Shown here in pieces: positions 7,922 through 17,262 of a DNA stretch of 60,155 nucleotides. The DNA lies in the NCBI GenBank assembly GCA_905214495.1, contig CAJMLW010000011.1:1-60155 (forward strand). Direction: 5' to 3'. The notes under the pieces were generated by a model. That model was not told the DNA's origin and searched no databases. It saw nothing but the letters and a program-made list of their open reading frames with translations. This stretch comes from an uncultured bacterium (GTDB lineage: Bacteria; Bacillota; Negativicutes; Veillonellales; Veillonellaceae). Position numbers and translations under genes: made by a program. Each line of letters begins with the position of its first letter. Position 1 is the stretch's first letter.

Positions 7922-8659
7922 CTATTTTACCTTCATAGTCCGTTGTCGAACTGCTTCATACATGAGAATAGCAGCTGCTACAGATGCATTTAAAGAATTT
8001 AAATTACCGTACATAGGAATGGTAACAAGAAAATCACAAGCTTCTTTTACGACACGACTAATCCCCTTACCTTCATTGCCAATAACAAGGACGGTAGGTA
8101 TAGTTAAATCGGTTTCATACAAGGTACGGTCACCTTCCATATGAGCACCAAGAACCCAAAATCCTTGCTTTTGAAGCTGTTTAATCGTTTGTGTAACATT
8201 GCCAACTTGAACAAGGGGAATTTGTTCCACTGCACCAGCAGATGTCTTGGCAACCGTTGCGTTAATTGGTGCATTATGACGTTTGGGAATTAAAACCGCA
8301 GTCGCTCCCACACATTCAGCGGTCCGGATAATAGCCCCCATATTATGAGGATCCTCTACACCATCCGTTAAGATAAGCAATGGATTCTCATGATTGGACT
8401 CTTGCAGTACTTCTCCAAGGTCTTTGAATTCTACAGCATTAACAAATGCAATAACACCTTGATGAGGTACATCCGTTTCATATCGATTCATCTGTTTAAC
8501 AGGTGTGGGACGAACTTCTACCCCCTTGGATTTCGCTAGACCCACGATGTCAGATAAACCCGTTTTAATTTTATCGTCACTCACTAAAATGCGTTGTATA
8601 GAACGGCCTGCTTTTAATGCTTCCTTTACGGCATTTCTGCCTACAATATAATTATCCAT
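7922..8659 (-). CDS. rlmB: 23S rRNA (guanosine-2'-O-)-methyltransferase, RlmB/TrmH family
   Basis: A SPOUT-fold methyltransferase that uses AdoMet. The 245-residue protein has an N-terminal L30e-like substrate-binding part (YIVGRNAVKEALKAG, VRPTPVKQMNRY, HQGVIAFV) and the catalytic knot with DGVEDPHNMGAIIRTAECVGATAV, VIGNEGKGISR and IPMYGNLNSLNASVAAAI. By context and architecture it is RlmB-like (Gm2251). The start overlaps the mrnC stop by 8 bases. Confidence 0.9.
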   Translation of the reverse strand: MDNYIVGRNAVKEALKAGRSIQRILVSDDKIKTGLSDIVGLAKSKGVEVRPTPVKQMNRYETDVPHQGVIAFVNAVEFKDLGEVLQESNHENPLLILTDGVEDPHNMGAIIRTAECVGATAVLIPKRHNAPINATVAKTSAGAVEQIPLVQVGNVTQTIKQLQKQGFWVLGAHMEGDRTLYETDLTIPTVLVIGNEGKGISRVVKEACDFLVTIPMYGNLNSLNASVAAAILMYEAVRQRTMKVK

Positions 8660-9137
8660 GTGAAAGTCCTCTTAATGTAATAGAATAGGCCTCTTTCATT
8701 AATTCATTAAGTCGATCTTGCTGACCTGTTTCATATAAGAAACCAAGGACTGCTTCAAAGGCGGTACTATTTCGATATTCCCGTACAGAACTACTCTTAG
8801 GTACATTGACATTACTATTTCGAGCTCGTCTAGCAATTGTTTGTTCATTCTCTGTAAACATTGATTCTAATTGTTCCAATACTTTTGACTGAGATTTTGC
8901 ACAAATAAATTCAGTTACCAATGTATGTAGAATCTGAACCTTTGAAATACTCATTTCTACAACGCGTTGTCTAATGTACATAGAATATACAGCATCACCA
9001 ATATAGGCCAACATAACAGCATCTGAAGCTAAAACTTCAGATGCTGGTTTAGATACAAAAGAATGGTCCTCCGTATCTAAGAGTATTAATTTTTTAATAG
9101 CTTCTTGTTTCAGAAATTGAAATTGCTTAAATTTCAC
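8652..9137 (-). CDS. mrnC: Mini-ribonuclease 3
   Basis: Mini-III is an RNase III catalytic domain without the dsRNA-binding domain; it matures 23S rRNA. The core reads LAYIGDAVYSMYIRQRVV near residues 40-55, with the second metal-binding region EYRNSTAFEAVLGFLYETG near 115-135. The GTG at 9137 is chosen because it follows GGTGG and overlaps the end of cysS; the longer frame would run deep into cysS. The roughly 35-residue N-terminal extension before the domain is longer than in B. subtilis, so an internal start is possible. Confidence 0.88.
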   Translation of the reverse strand: MKFKQFQFLKQEAIKKLILLDTEDHSFVSKPASEVLASDAVMLAYIGDAVYSMYIRQRVVEMSISKVQILHTLVTEFICAKSQSKVLEQLESMFTENEQTIARRARNSNVNVPKSSSVREYRNSTAFEAVLGFLYETGQQDRLNELMKEAYSITLRGLSHG

Positions 9138-10575
9138 GCTTTTTCCACCGTGCTCCTGCAGGAGAATCTTCAATAGTAATGCCAATTTCAGCTAATCGGT
9201 CGCGAATGCAATCCGCAAGAGCCCATTGCTTTTGTTCACGGCATGCTTGACGAACAGAGAGAATAACATCCATCAATTGTTCGTATTCTGCTGCATCAGC
9301 ACCAGTATTACCTTCCCAAGCTTTTTCTAATACGCCAATGACCTCTGTCATAAATTTGAAGATACGTTTTACCTCTGCGATAGCATCTTGGCAAACAACG
9401 CCTTCTCTACCTGTTACAACTTGATAGTAAATATTAATTTCCTTAGCAAGACCAAACATACTAGATGTAGCTAATGCAGTATTAAAATCATCGCTCATAG
9501 CGGCTTCGAATTCTTCTTCATATTCTTTAGCTTTTTCTAATAAACGTTGAGCGTCGTCACAAGGGCCAGCTTCACATTTTTCAAGATATAAAAGATTTTC
9601 GATAGCAGTACCTAATCGTTCCAAAGATTTATTTGCTTCTTCTAAGCGTTCATCGGAGAAATCCAATGGACTACGATAATGTGTACTCAACAAGAAGTAG
9701 CGCAATGCATCTGGACTATATTGTTCTAAAATATCTTTCACCAAGAAGAAATTATTTAAGGATTTGGACATTTTTTCGGAATTAATCGTAATAAATCCAT
9801 TATGCAACCAGTATTTTACAGAAGGATGATGTCCAGAACAGCCTTCAGATTGAGCAATTTCATTTTCATGATGAGGGAAAATCAAATCACTACCACCACC
9901 ATGAAAATCAAATTCTTCGCCTAAATATTTTTGGCTCATAGCGGAACATTCAATATGCCAACCTGGACGACCATTGCCCCAAGGACTTTCCCAGAATGGT
10001 TCACCTGGTTTTGCAGCTTTCCAAAGTGCAAAGTCCATAGGGTTCTTTTTACGACCATCTACTTCAATACGAGCGCCTGCTTCCATATCATCTAATGTAC
10101 GGCCAGACAATTCACCATAATGGTCAAATTTTTCTACGCTAAAATACACATCGCCATCAAGCTCATAAGCAAAGCCCTTATCAATAAGCGTAGAAATCAT
10201 ATTGAGAATATCAGGGATATGAGTAGATACGCGAGGATATACATCGGCACGTTCTACGCCAAGTGCATCCATTACTTCAAAATAGCTATCGATATAACGA
10301 TTAGCAATTACGTCCCAGGCCACGCCTTCACCATTAGATGTATTAATAATCTTATCATCTACATCAGTGAAGTTTTGTATATACGTTACTTTATATCCTA
10401 CATGTTTCATGTAGCGACGAATTACATCCCACGTTACAAAAGGACGAGCATTCCCAATATGAGGATGATTATATGGTGTCACACCACAAACATACATCTT
10501 TGCTTCACCTGGTGTTACAGGAGTAAATACTTCTTTTTGGCGCGTCATTGTATTATAAACTGTAATTTCTCTCAT
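9127..10575 (-). CDS. cysS: cysteinyl-tRNA synthetase
   Basis: Class I synthetase charging tRNA-Cys. HIGH-type motif NHPHIGNARP and KMSKS motif EKMSKSLNNF are present, and the zinc ligands include CGVTPYN, the Cys in HIECSAMS and the His in FPHHENE. The 482-residue length is normal. The start at 10575 follows GGAGG by 11 bases; upstream in-frame ATG codons lie in the T-box leader. Expression is predicted to be controlled by the T-box, and mrnC, rlmB and rae1 follow in the same operon. Confidence 0.96.
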   Translation of the reverse strand: MREITVYNTMTRQKEVFTPVTPGEAKMYVCGVTPYNHPHIGNARPFVTWDVIRRYMKHVGYKVTYIQNFTDVDDKIINTSNGEGVAWDVIANRYIDSYFEVMDALGVERADVYPRVSTHIPDILNMISTLIDKGFAYELDGDVYFSVEKFDHYGELSGRTLDDMEAGARIEVDGRKKNPMDFALWKAAKPGEPFWESPWGNGRPGWHIECSAMSQKYLGEEFDFHGGGSDLIFPHHENEIAQSEGCSGHHPSVKYWLHNGFITINSEKMSKSLNNFFLVKDILEQYSPDALRYFLLSTHYRSPLDFSDERLEEANKSLERLGTAIENLLYLEKCEAGPCDDAQRLLEKAKEYEEEFEAAMSDDFNTALATSSMFGLAKEINIYYQVVTGREGVVCQDAIAEVKRIFKFMTEVIGVLEKAWEGNTGADAAEYEQLMDVILSVRQACREQKQWALADCIRDRLAEIGITIEDSPAGARWKKREI

Positions 10576-10600
10576 CGATACTGATGCCTCCATGTTCGAA

Positions 10601-10851
10601 AAATAAAAAAGAACCATCATCTCATACAGAGACGATGGTTCGCGGTTCCACTCTGTTAGACACCTATAAGGTCCCCACTCATCGCATAACGGCGCGTCAC
10701 CGGACAAACCTACCTATAATCGGAATGTCAGCTCATGAATGCATTTCGTCTACCTATTCTTGAACCCTTCCACCATCGGTTCTCGCTAAAAAGTTAGTTG
10801 TAGAGTACTTCTTTCAATCTTTGCTTTTAATCTATACCTATATTAAGATAT
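10601..10851 (-). promoter_or_regulatory. T-box leader of cysS, cysteine-specific
   Basis: The minus strand carries the T-box sequence GAGTGGAACCGCG (about 10641-10653), followed directly by a terminator hairpin (10611-10641) ending in a U run at 10601-10610. The T-box overlaps the 5' arm of that hairpin, as needed for the antiterminator switch. Upstream in stem I the codon TGC (10741-10743) within AAATGCATT is the likely specifier, matching cysteine. Uncharged tRNA-Cys would favour read-through into cysS. The ATG-containing frame running through this region is not a gene. Confidence 0.93.
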
Positions 10852-10857
10852 AGAATT

Positions 10858-10886
10858 ATTTTACCAATAATGCTATATAATGTCAA
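10858..10886 (-). promoter_or_regulatory. promoter of the cysS operon
   Basis: TTGACA (10881-10886), a 17-base spacer and TAAAAT (10858-10863) on the minus strand, immediately upstream of the T-box leader. Confidence 0.82.
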
Positions 10887-10945
10887 TAATTACAAGAAAA
10901 ACCTCCATTTTCAAACCCATTGAATATGTCCATTTATCAAGGGAA

Positions 10946-11893
10946 TTAAACATATTTTTCTTTATCATCATGTTTGCGGCAAATACCGGCAAAAATAGAG
11001 CCTGTAAAATTATGGATAATAGAGAATACTGCACCAGCTACCGCTGCTTGCGGTGTAAAATGTTTCATCGCTAATGACACGGACAATGCAGAGTTTTGCA
11101 TGGCTACTTCAATTTGCATAGCACGACGAGATGATACATCGATATTAAGAACTTTACAAATTATGAATGTAACAACGTAGCCACTCAAGTTTTGTACTAA
11201 ACAAGCTACAAAAATGATGAGACCTGTTTCAGCAATTTGTTTTTGGTTAACCGCTGTTACCGCTGCCAAGATAAGTAATACTGCAATAGCTGCTATGGTA
11301 GGACATACAGATTTAACAGGTTCGATTTTAGATCCAATAAAGTAATTCAATACAATACCTAAAATGATTGGAACCAATACGATTTTAACGATGGATATAA
11401 ACATTGGCATAAATTGAATTTCAATGGATGATGTAGCACCTGCGTACAATACTACGAATAATGGTGTTAAAATCGGAGCCAACAAGGTAGATACAGTTGT
11501 AGCAGATACAGACAATGGCACATTACCATTAGCCAAGAATGTCATGACATTAGAAGCCGTACCACCTGGGCATGCACCTAACAAGATAAAACCAATCCCG
11601 ATTTCCGGTGGAAAGTTAAAGATAAGGGCTACTAAAAAGCCTGCTAAAGGCATCCATAAAAATTGAATGACAGATACGAGGATAACCTTCATTGGTTGTT
11701 TGAATACATCAAGGAATACTTGTGCTGTTAACGTTAAACCCATGGCAAACATAACAAATTGTAACATATATGCCACATATGGCGTCATCCATGCAAAAAA
11801 TGTCGGTAGCATATAAGCCAATACGGCCATCAATAAAACTATCCAAGATAGATAGCTATTGAAGAGATGATTAATAGATCGAATTAAACTCAT
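10946..11893 (-). CDS. bile acid:sodium symporter (BASS) family transporter
   Basis: An integral membrane protein of about 315 residues with nine or ten hydrophobic segments. Family signatures are GACPGGTASNVMTFLANG around residue 105-120 and EVAMQNSALSVSLA near 265-280, the sodium- and substrate-site regions of the BASS fold. Bacterial members such as PanS carry organic acids (pantoate, ketopantoate, pyruvate); the substrate here cannot be told from sequence. The start is uncertain: the ATG at 11893 follows a weak AAAGTGAG, while an ATG six codons upstream lacks a ribosome site. It has its own promoter. Confidence 0.87.
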   Translation of the reverse strand: MSLIRSINHLFNSYLSWIVLLMAVLAYMLPTFFAWMTPYVAYMLQFVMFAMGLTLTAQVFLDVFKQPMKVILVSVIQFLWMPLAGFLVALIFNFPPEIGIGFILLGACPGGTASNVMTFLANGNVPLSVSATTVSTLLAPILTPLFVVLYAGATSSIEIQFMPMFISIVKIVLVPIILGIVLNYFIGSKIEPVKSVCPTIAAIAVLLILAAVTAVNQKQIAETGLIIFVACLVQNLSGYVVTFIICKVLNIDVSSRRAMQIEVAMQNSALSVSLAMKHFTPQAAVAGAVFSIIHNFTGSIFAGICRKHDDKEKYV

Positions 11894-11937
11894 CAAAACA
11901 CTCACTTTCATAAAAATCAAAATAAAATACGCCGATA

Positions 11938-11966
11938 ATTATAGCAAATCTGTACATTATATACAA
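11938..11966 (-). promoter_or_regulatory. promoter of the BASS transporter gene
   Basis: TTGTAT (11961-11966), a 17-base spacer and TATAAT (11938-11943) on the minus strand. The -35 box lies in the tail of the gltX terminator, so the two units abut. Confidence 0.75.
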
Positions 11967-12000
11967 CAAAGGCCCTCACACCATAGGTATGAGAGCCTTT
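11962..12000 (-). terminator. intrinsic terminator after gltX
   Basis: AAAGGC plus TCTCATACC pairs with GGTGTGAG plus GGCCTTT (11968-12000) around a 3-base loop, followed on the minus strand by UUGUUGU. It closes the long ctsR-to-gltX run of genes. Confidence 0.7.
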
Positions 12001-12011
12001 CAATAGTTCTA

Positions 12012-13472
12012 TTATTTAGTTAAAGCACCTACATTGTCTAAATGATGTAAGCATTTTTCTTTACCAAGCAATGTAACAATATTGTTTAAGTCAGGACCAT
12101 GCATTTGACCAGTCAAGGCAACACGCAATGGCATGAATACAAATTTACCTTTTAAAGCAGTTTCTTTCATAACAGCCTTGATAGCCTTTTTAACGGCTTC
12201 TGGTGTAACTTCTTCCATGTCTGCTAATTTTTCTTTAAAAGCATGCAATACAGTTGGCGCAGATTCTTCGCTAAGTACAGCCTTTAACTCTTCTTCGTGA
12301 CCTTCTTCGAGGAATACTGTTTCCCCCATGAACATGCCTACATGATCTTTAATTTGAGCACCAAAGCTAATATGATCACGGAATGTAGAGCAAAGTAATG
12401 TTAACCAATCAATATCAGATTGATTCAAGCTGTCTGGAGCTAAACCGACTTCTTTTAAATGTGGCAAGCAGAGGCGGAATAATTCTTCATCGCTCAAGTT
12501 TTTCATGTAATGGAAATTGATGTGGTTTAATTTATCAATATCAAATACAGCTGGATTCTTAGCAACGCGATCCATGGAGAAGGCTTGAATCAATTCATCT
12601 TGTGTAAAGAATTCTTCTTCACCTTCTGGAGCCCAACCAAGAAGTGCCAAGAAGTTTACTAATGCTTCTGGCAAGTAGCCCAATTGTTTATATTGATCAA
12701 CAGATGTAGCACCATGACGTTTAGACATCTTCTTATAATCTTTTCCAAGAATCAAAGAGATATGACCAAATGTAGGAATTTCCCAACCAAGTGCTTCGTA
12801 GATAGCCATTTGACGAGGTGTGTTGGATAAATGTTCTTCCGCGCGAATAACGTGAGTAATTTTCATCATGTGGTCATCCATTACAACGGCAAAGTTATAT
12901 ACAGGGATACCATCGGATTTTACGATTACAAAGTCACCTACACCATTAGACTCGAAGGATACATGACCACGAACCATATCATCGAATGCATAGGTTTTAT
13001 TCAAAGGTACGCGAAGACGGATAGTTGGTTTTCTACCTTCTGCACGATATTTTTCTTTTTCTTCTTCTGTAAGATGGCAGCAATGACCATTATATTTAGG
13101 GGTTTCACCGCGTTCCATTTGCGCCTGACGTACTTCATCAAGCTCTTCAGCTGTACAGAAGCATTCATAAGCTTTATCTTCATCAAGTAAGCGTTGTGTT
13201 ACTTCTTTGTATAAATCAAGACGTTCTGTTTGACGATAAGGACCATTTTCACCACCTACGTCAATACCTTCATCCCAATTCATACCGAGCCATTGCAAAG
13301 ATGATTTAATATTTTCTTCACTTTCACGGGTAGAACGAGATAAATCTGTATCCTCAATACGAAGTACAAACGTACCTTTTTCCTTACGTGCTAATAGCCA
13401 GTTGAACAAAGCGGATCGAGCACCGCCAATATGAAATGGACCTGTTGGACTTGGCGCAAAACGTACCTTCAT
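12012..13472 (-). CDS. gltX: glutamyl-tRNA synthetase
   Basis: Class I synthetase charging tRNA-Glu (and often tRNA-Gln in bacteria lacking GlnRS). The HIGH-type motif PSPTGPFHIGGARSALFNW is at the N-terminus and the KMSKS motif KKMSKRHGA is near residue 250. Its 486 residues fit the bacterial type. The ATG follows GGAGAGG, 3 bases after the stop of ispDF. No T-box is seen upstream. Confidence 0.96.
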   Translation of the reverse strand: MKVRFAPSPTGPFHIGGARSALFNWLLARKEKGTFVLRIEDTDLSRSTRESEENIKSSLQWLGMNWDEGIDVGGENGPYRQTERLDLYKEVTQRLLDEDKAYECFCTAEELDEVRQAQMERGETPKYNGHCCHLTEEEKEKYRAEGRKPTIRLRVPLNKTYAFDDMVRGHVSFESNGVGDFVIVKSDGIPVYNFAVVMDDHMMKITHVIRAEEHLSNTPRQMAIYEALGWEIPTFGHISLILGKDYKKMSKRHGATSVDQYKQLGYLPEALVNFLALLGWAPEGEEEFFTQDELIQAFSMDRVAKNPAVFDIDKLNHINFHYMKNLSDEELFRLCLPHLKEVGLAPDSLNQSDIDWLTLLCSTFRDHISFGAQIKDHVGMFMGETVFLEEGHEEELKAVLSEESAPTVLHAFKEKLADMEEVTPEAVKKAIKAVMKETALKGKFVFMPLRVALTGQMHGPDLNNIVTLLGKEKCLHHLDNVGALTK

Positions 13473-13474
13473 AA

Positions 13475-14647
13475 TTAAACCTCTCCTTCATATACGGAAA
13501 CTACTGCCTGTGCTGCAATGCCTTCACGACGCCCGATGGCGCCAAGCATTTCATTGGTAGTAGCTTTAATACTAATACGATCTAATGGAATTCCTAAAAC
13601 AGACTGCAAATTCGCCTTCATCGTATCTATGTGTGGCTTTAATTTTGGCGTTTCAGAAATAACCATGATATCTATATTATAGGCTTCTAAGCCTCTTTCT
13701 TTCAACAAGGAATTCACATGTTTTAATAAAATCATGCTAGAAATCCCTTTATATGCATCATCTTCTGGTGGAAAATAGTAGCCGATATCCTTTAAACCAG
13801 CAGCACCAAGTAAGGCATCCATCAATGCATGAATCAATACATCTGCATCGGAATGACCATCGGGGCCAACAGGCGATTCGATATGAACACCGCCCAAAAT
13901 ACAAGGTCTTCCTTCCTTCAATCGATGAATATCATATCCAAAACCTACGCGCATACGCTGCTCCTTGATTCCTAAATACCGTTTAGCTACTGCTATATCG
14001 TTTAGTGTGGTAACCTTGATGTTCTCATAATCACCATCCAAGATATACACATCTTTGCCAATATACTCAACTAAGGACACATCATCCGTCCCCAAATAAG
14101 CATCACGCTTAGCCGTTTCCTGAGCCTCTTTGAATATATCTTTTAGGAAACCTTGTGGCGTTTGAATGTTCATCAACTCATTGCGATTCAAAGTTTCTAG
14201 GACCTGTCCATCAATATCAACGCGCTTAATTGTATCTGTAGATGGAACGCCTATAGTCACAGCACCATGAGTTTCTGCCCCTTCAATGACACGGTCAAAT
14301 AGTTCTGGTTTAGCCAGAGGTCGAGCACCATCGTGAACGAGGACAATATCCATATCGTCGCTAACCGCTTGTAAACCTGCACACACAGAATCTTGACGCT
14401 CTTTGCCACCTGTGATAATTTTAATTGATTTTGAAAGTCCTAATGACGCAATATGTTGCTCCATATAATCTGCTTCGCCATCAGCAACAACGAGAATGAC
14501 TTCATTAACTGATTTAACTTGCTCAATATGACTTAACGTCCATTGAATAATTGATTTATTACCAAGTTTAATGAAAATTTTGTTCTCATCATGACCCATC
14601 CGGCGACCTGCGCCAGCAGCTAATACAATACAGCTAACCTTACTCAT
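13475..14647 (-). CDS. ispDF: bifunctional IspD-IspF of the MEP isoprenoid pathway
   Basis: A fusion of two enzymes of the methylerythritol phosphate pathway. Residues 1-225 are IspD (CTP:MEP cytidylyltransferase): VLAAGAGRRMG, DGARPL, TPQGF and GDYENIKVTT. Residues 230-390 are IspF (MEcPP synthase): RVGFGYDIHRL, HSDADVLIHALMDALLGAA, DIGYYFPP and the C-terminal ATTNEMLGAIGRREGIAAQAV. Separate IspD and IspF genes are the more common Firmicutes arrangement; the fusion skips IspE's step. The start at 14647 follows GGAGG; an ATG four codons upstream overlaps that site. Confidence 0.95.
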   Translation of the reverse strand: MSKVSCIVLAAGAGRRMGHDENKIFIKLGNKSIIQWTLSHIEQVKSVNEVILVVADGEADYMEQHIASLGLSKSIKIITGGKERQDSVCAGLQAVSDDMDIVLVHDGARPLAKPELFDRVIEGAETHGAVTIGVPSTDTIKRVDIDGQVLETLNRNELMNIQTPQGFLKDIFKEAQETAKRDAYLGTDDVSLVEYIGKDVYILDGDYENIKVTTLNDIAVAKRYLGIKEQRMRVGFGYDIHRLKEGRPCILGGVHIESPVGPDGHSDADVLIHALMDALLGAAGLKDIGYYFPPEDDAYKGISSMILLKHVNSLLKERGLEAYNIDIMVISETPKLKPHIDTMKANLQSVLGIPLDRISIKATTNEMLGAIGRREGIAAQAVVSVYEGEV

Positions 14648-15788
14648 GCTTACCTCCATCTACACGCGCAAAAATCATACGTCCTGCACTGGTTTGTAAA
14701 ATGGATGTAACCATAACCTCAACCTCTTGACCTACATACGGGCGACCGTCTTCTACGACAATCATTGTACCATCATCTAAGTAAGCAACACCTTGTTGAA
14801 CCTCTTTACCTTCCTTCATCACTTGTACGCGAATCCATTCGCCTGCAATGAGGGCCGGTTTTAATACATTGGCTAATTCGTTTAAATTTAAAACCTTAAT
14901 ACCTTGTACCCGAGCCACCTTATTGAGATTAAAATCATTGGTCATAAGCTTCCATTGTTTTTCCAACGCTAATCGCATCAATTTAGAATCAACTTCGTGT
15001 AGATCATCATAATCATTTTCTACAATTTCAATAGGTACAAGTTTTGCATCCTGCATTTCTTTCAAAATATCTAACCCACGACGACCACGATTTCGTTTCA
15101 TCCCGTCTGCGGAGTCAGAAATAATTTGTAACTCATTTAAAACAAAGACAGGAACAATCAATGGGCCATCAATAAACCCAGTAGCACACAGCTCCTTAAT
15201 ACGACCATCAATAATAACAGAAGTATCTAATAGCTTTGCAGTTAAATTAGAGTCACTGGACTTGTGAGATCCAAACATATTGAAGCCTCTACTTTTTTTA
15301 GTCCCCGCTTCACTGCGTTTCCATTGCTTCAAATAGTTAAAATACATTTCAGGTCCCTTACGGGCCATCAAACGTACACCGCTATAGCCAAAAATGGCAC
15401 TTAAAATGATTGAAATATAAGGGCCAATAATAGGAACCTGATTGAATGCTGCACCAATTAAATTAGCAATAATAAGACCAAATAATAAACCGATGGTGCC
15501 TGCAATCAATTCTTGGTTAGGAATATGTGTTAATACCCGTTCCAATTGTCTAGCAATGACTAAACCTTGTTTTAAAATAAAGGACGAAATAAAATAGCCT
15601 ATTAAAACACCAATAATCGTACCTATCACGATGACTGAAATACGTGCCACAGTTAAAGACATATCTCCAAAGCTTGCAAATTGAGATACTAAATAAGGAT
15701 CAATAATAGGAGCTAAATTGTCCATACCTACGTATGCTGCCGTACCAATAAGGATAGCAATCACATACCGTAAAATGCCATAAATCAT
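14640..15788 (-). CDS. membrane-anchored PIN/TRAM-domain protein, YacL-like
   Basis: A roughly 382-residue protein with four hydrophobic segments in the first 130 residues, a PIN nuclease-type domain (LDTSVIIDGRIKELCATGF, VLNELQ, and later LMTNDFNLNKVA with conserved acids) and a C-terminal TRAM RNA-binding segment (GKEVQQGVAYLDDGTMIVVEDG). Homologues lie beside ispD in the clpC cluster of many Firmicutes; their substrates are not known to me. The start at 15788 follows GGAGGTGAG, and the end overlaps ispDF by 8 bases. Confidence 0.88.
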   Translation of the reverse strand: MIYGILRYVIAILIGTAAYVGMDNLAPIIDPYLVSQFASFGDMSLTVARISVIVIGTIIGVLIGYFISSFILKQGLVIARQLERVLTHIPNQELIAGTIGLLFGLIIANLIGAAFNQVPIIGPYISIILSAIFGYSGVRLMARKGPEMYFNYLKQWKRSEAGTKKSRGFNMFGSHKSSDSNLTAKLLDTSVIIDGRIKELCATGFIDGPLIVPVFVLNELQIISDSADGMKRNRGRRGLDILKEMQDAKLVPIEIVENDYDDLHEVDSKLMRLALEKQWKLMTNDFNLNKVARVQGIKVLNLNELANVLKPALIAGEWIRVQVMKEGKEVQQGVAYLDDGTMIVVEDGRPYVGQEVEVMVTSILQTSAGRMIFARVDGGKHE

Positions 15789-15858
15789 GGCCTCACCTCC
15801 TTTAAATACCATAGAGTTTATACTCAATGAATTAGCCTTTTATGAATTATAACATGTA

Positions 15859-17235
15859 TTAAGAAAATACGAGTTGCATCGCTTGTGCAATAGACGTAAC
15901 ACCACGGATTTGAATGGACTTATCATCGTGCTTAATTTGCTTATAATTCCCTTCTGGAATAATAAACTTTGTAAAGCCTAATTTTTTAGCTTCATTAATT
16001 CGTTGTTCTATGCGCGGAATACTACGAACATTACCTGTCAATCCAACCTCGCCAAGAATCACCATGTCACGAGGCACTACGCGATTTTTTAAATTAGATA
16101 CAATGGCAACGGCCATCGATAAATCACAAGCCGGTTCATTAACCTTTAACCCACCGATTACATTAACGTAAACATCCTTATTGCCCAACGTAAAGCCGCA
16201 GCGTTTTTCCAATACTGCTAGCAGCACAATTAGACGATTCAAATCATAGCCAATAGCCGTACGCCTTGGCATTCCAAAGGCTGTTGTAGCTACCAAACTT
16301 TGAACCTCTACCAGAATGGGACGAACCCCTTCTAGATAAATCATGACCGCACTACCACTTTCATCATCTGCTCGTTCAGCTAACAAGGACGCCGACGGAT
16401 TAGCCAGCTCTGCTAAACCATCTTCAATCATGGTAAAAATACCGGTTTCCGATGTAGATCCAAAACGATTTTTGATGACTCGTAATATACGGAACTGATA
16501 GGAACGTTCCCCTTCAAAATAGAGTACTACATCCACCATATGTTCAAGCATACGAGGACCTGCAATATTGCCTTCCTTTGTTACATGACCAATAATAATG
16601 GTAGGAATATTCTGTTCTTTACAAAAACGTAATAAACGCGATGTACATTCACGAACTTGACTAACACTACCAGGTGCTGCCTCGATATCTGCAGTAAACA
16701 TTGTTTGTATGGAGTCGATAACCAGTAATGATGGTTTTTGATCTAATGCAACCTCAAGAATATGGTCTAAATCTGTATCGGCTATAACATGTAATCGTTC
16801 GCTATTAATATGTAATCGTTCCGCTCGCAATTTTAATTGTAATTGTGATTCTTCGCCAGATGCATATAAAACAGTACCAACTGTATCGGCCACTTTTTGA
16901 GAAACTTGTAAGAGCAGTGTTGATTTACCAATACCAGGATCGCCACCTAATAACATTAACGCACCAGGCACAATACCGCCACCAAGCACTCTATCTATCT
17001 CCTTATATGTTGTAGGAATTCTTGATACAGCGGATATCTCAATATCTGGTAATGCCACCGGTTTAGCCGTATTAGTGCCCACCCCACGCACAGATGGTGT
17101 ACGGCTGTGTTTAGTGTCTTTCACCACTTCTTCAACCAATGTATTCCATTCACCGCATTGAGAACATTTTCCCATCCACTTGGCAGATTCAGCACCACAA
17201 TTATTACAAAAGAAAACGGTTTTTACCTTTGCCAT
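15859..17235 (-). CDS. radA: DNA repair protein RadA
   Basis: A RecA-related ATPase that promotes branch migration during recombination. It has an N-terminal zinc finger (CNNCGAES, CSQCGEW), a Walker A GGDPGIGKSTLL, the RadA-specific motif KNRFGS and a C-terminal Lon-protease-like domain with GLTGNVRSI. The 458-residue length is typical. The ATG at 17235 follows GGGGG; the longer frame includes the end of the intergenic space after clpC. The clpC-radA order is conserved in Firmicutes. Confidence 0.95.
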   Translation of the reverse strand: MAKVKTVFFCNNCGAESAKWMGKCSQCGEWNTLVEEVVKDTKHSRTPSVRGVGTNTAKPVALPDIEISAVSRIPTTYKEIDRVLGGGIVPGALMLLGGDPGIGKSTLLLQVSQKVADTVGTVLYASGEESQLQLKLRAERLHINSERLHVIADTDLDHILEVALDQKPSLLVIDSIQTMFTADIEAAPGSVSQVRECTSRLLRFCKEQNIPTIIIGHVTKEGNIAGPRMLEHMVDVVLYFEGERSYQFRILRVIKNRFGSTSETGIFTMIEDGLAELANPSASLLAERADDESGSAVMIYLEGVRPILVEVQSLVATTAFGMPRRTAIGYDLNRLIVLLAVLEKRCGFTLGNKDVYVNVIGGLKVNEPACDLSMAVAIVSNLKNRVVPRDMVILGEVGLTGNVRSIPRIEQRINEAKKLGFTKFIIPEGNYKQIKHDDKSIQIRGVTSIAQAMQLVFS

Positions 17236-17262
17236 ACAACCCCCATCAAAATCTATTCCCAA

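Noticed and set aside
10588..10707. Upstream in-frame extension of cysS
   Set aside because: The sequence is the T-box antiterminator and terminator; the protein match and ribosome site place the start at 10575.
13001..13186. A 61-codon frame with a poly-lysine stretch inside gltX on the same strand
   Set aside because: It is a shifted frame of gltX; the lysine run comes from a GAA-rich coding stretch.
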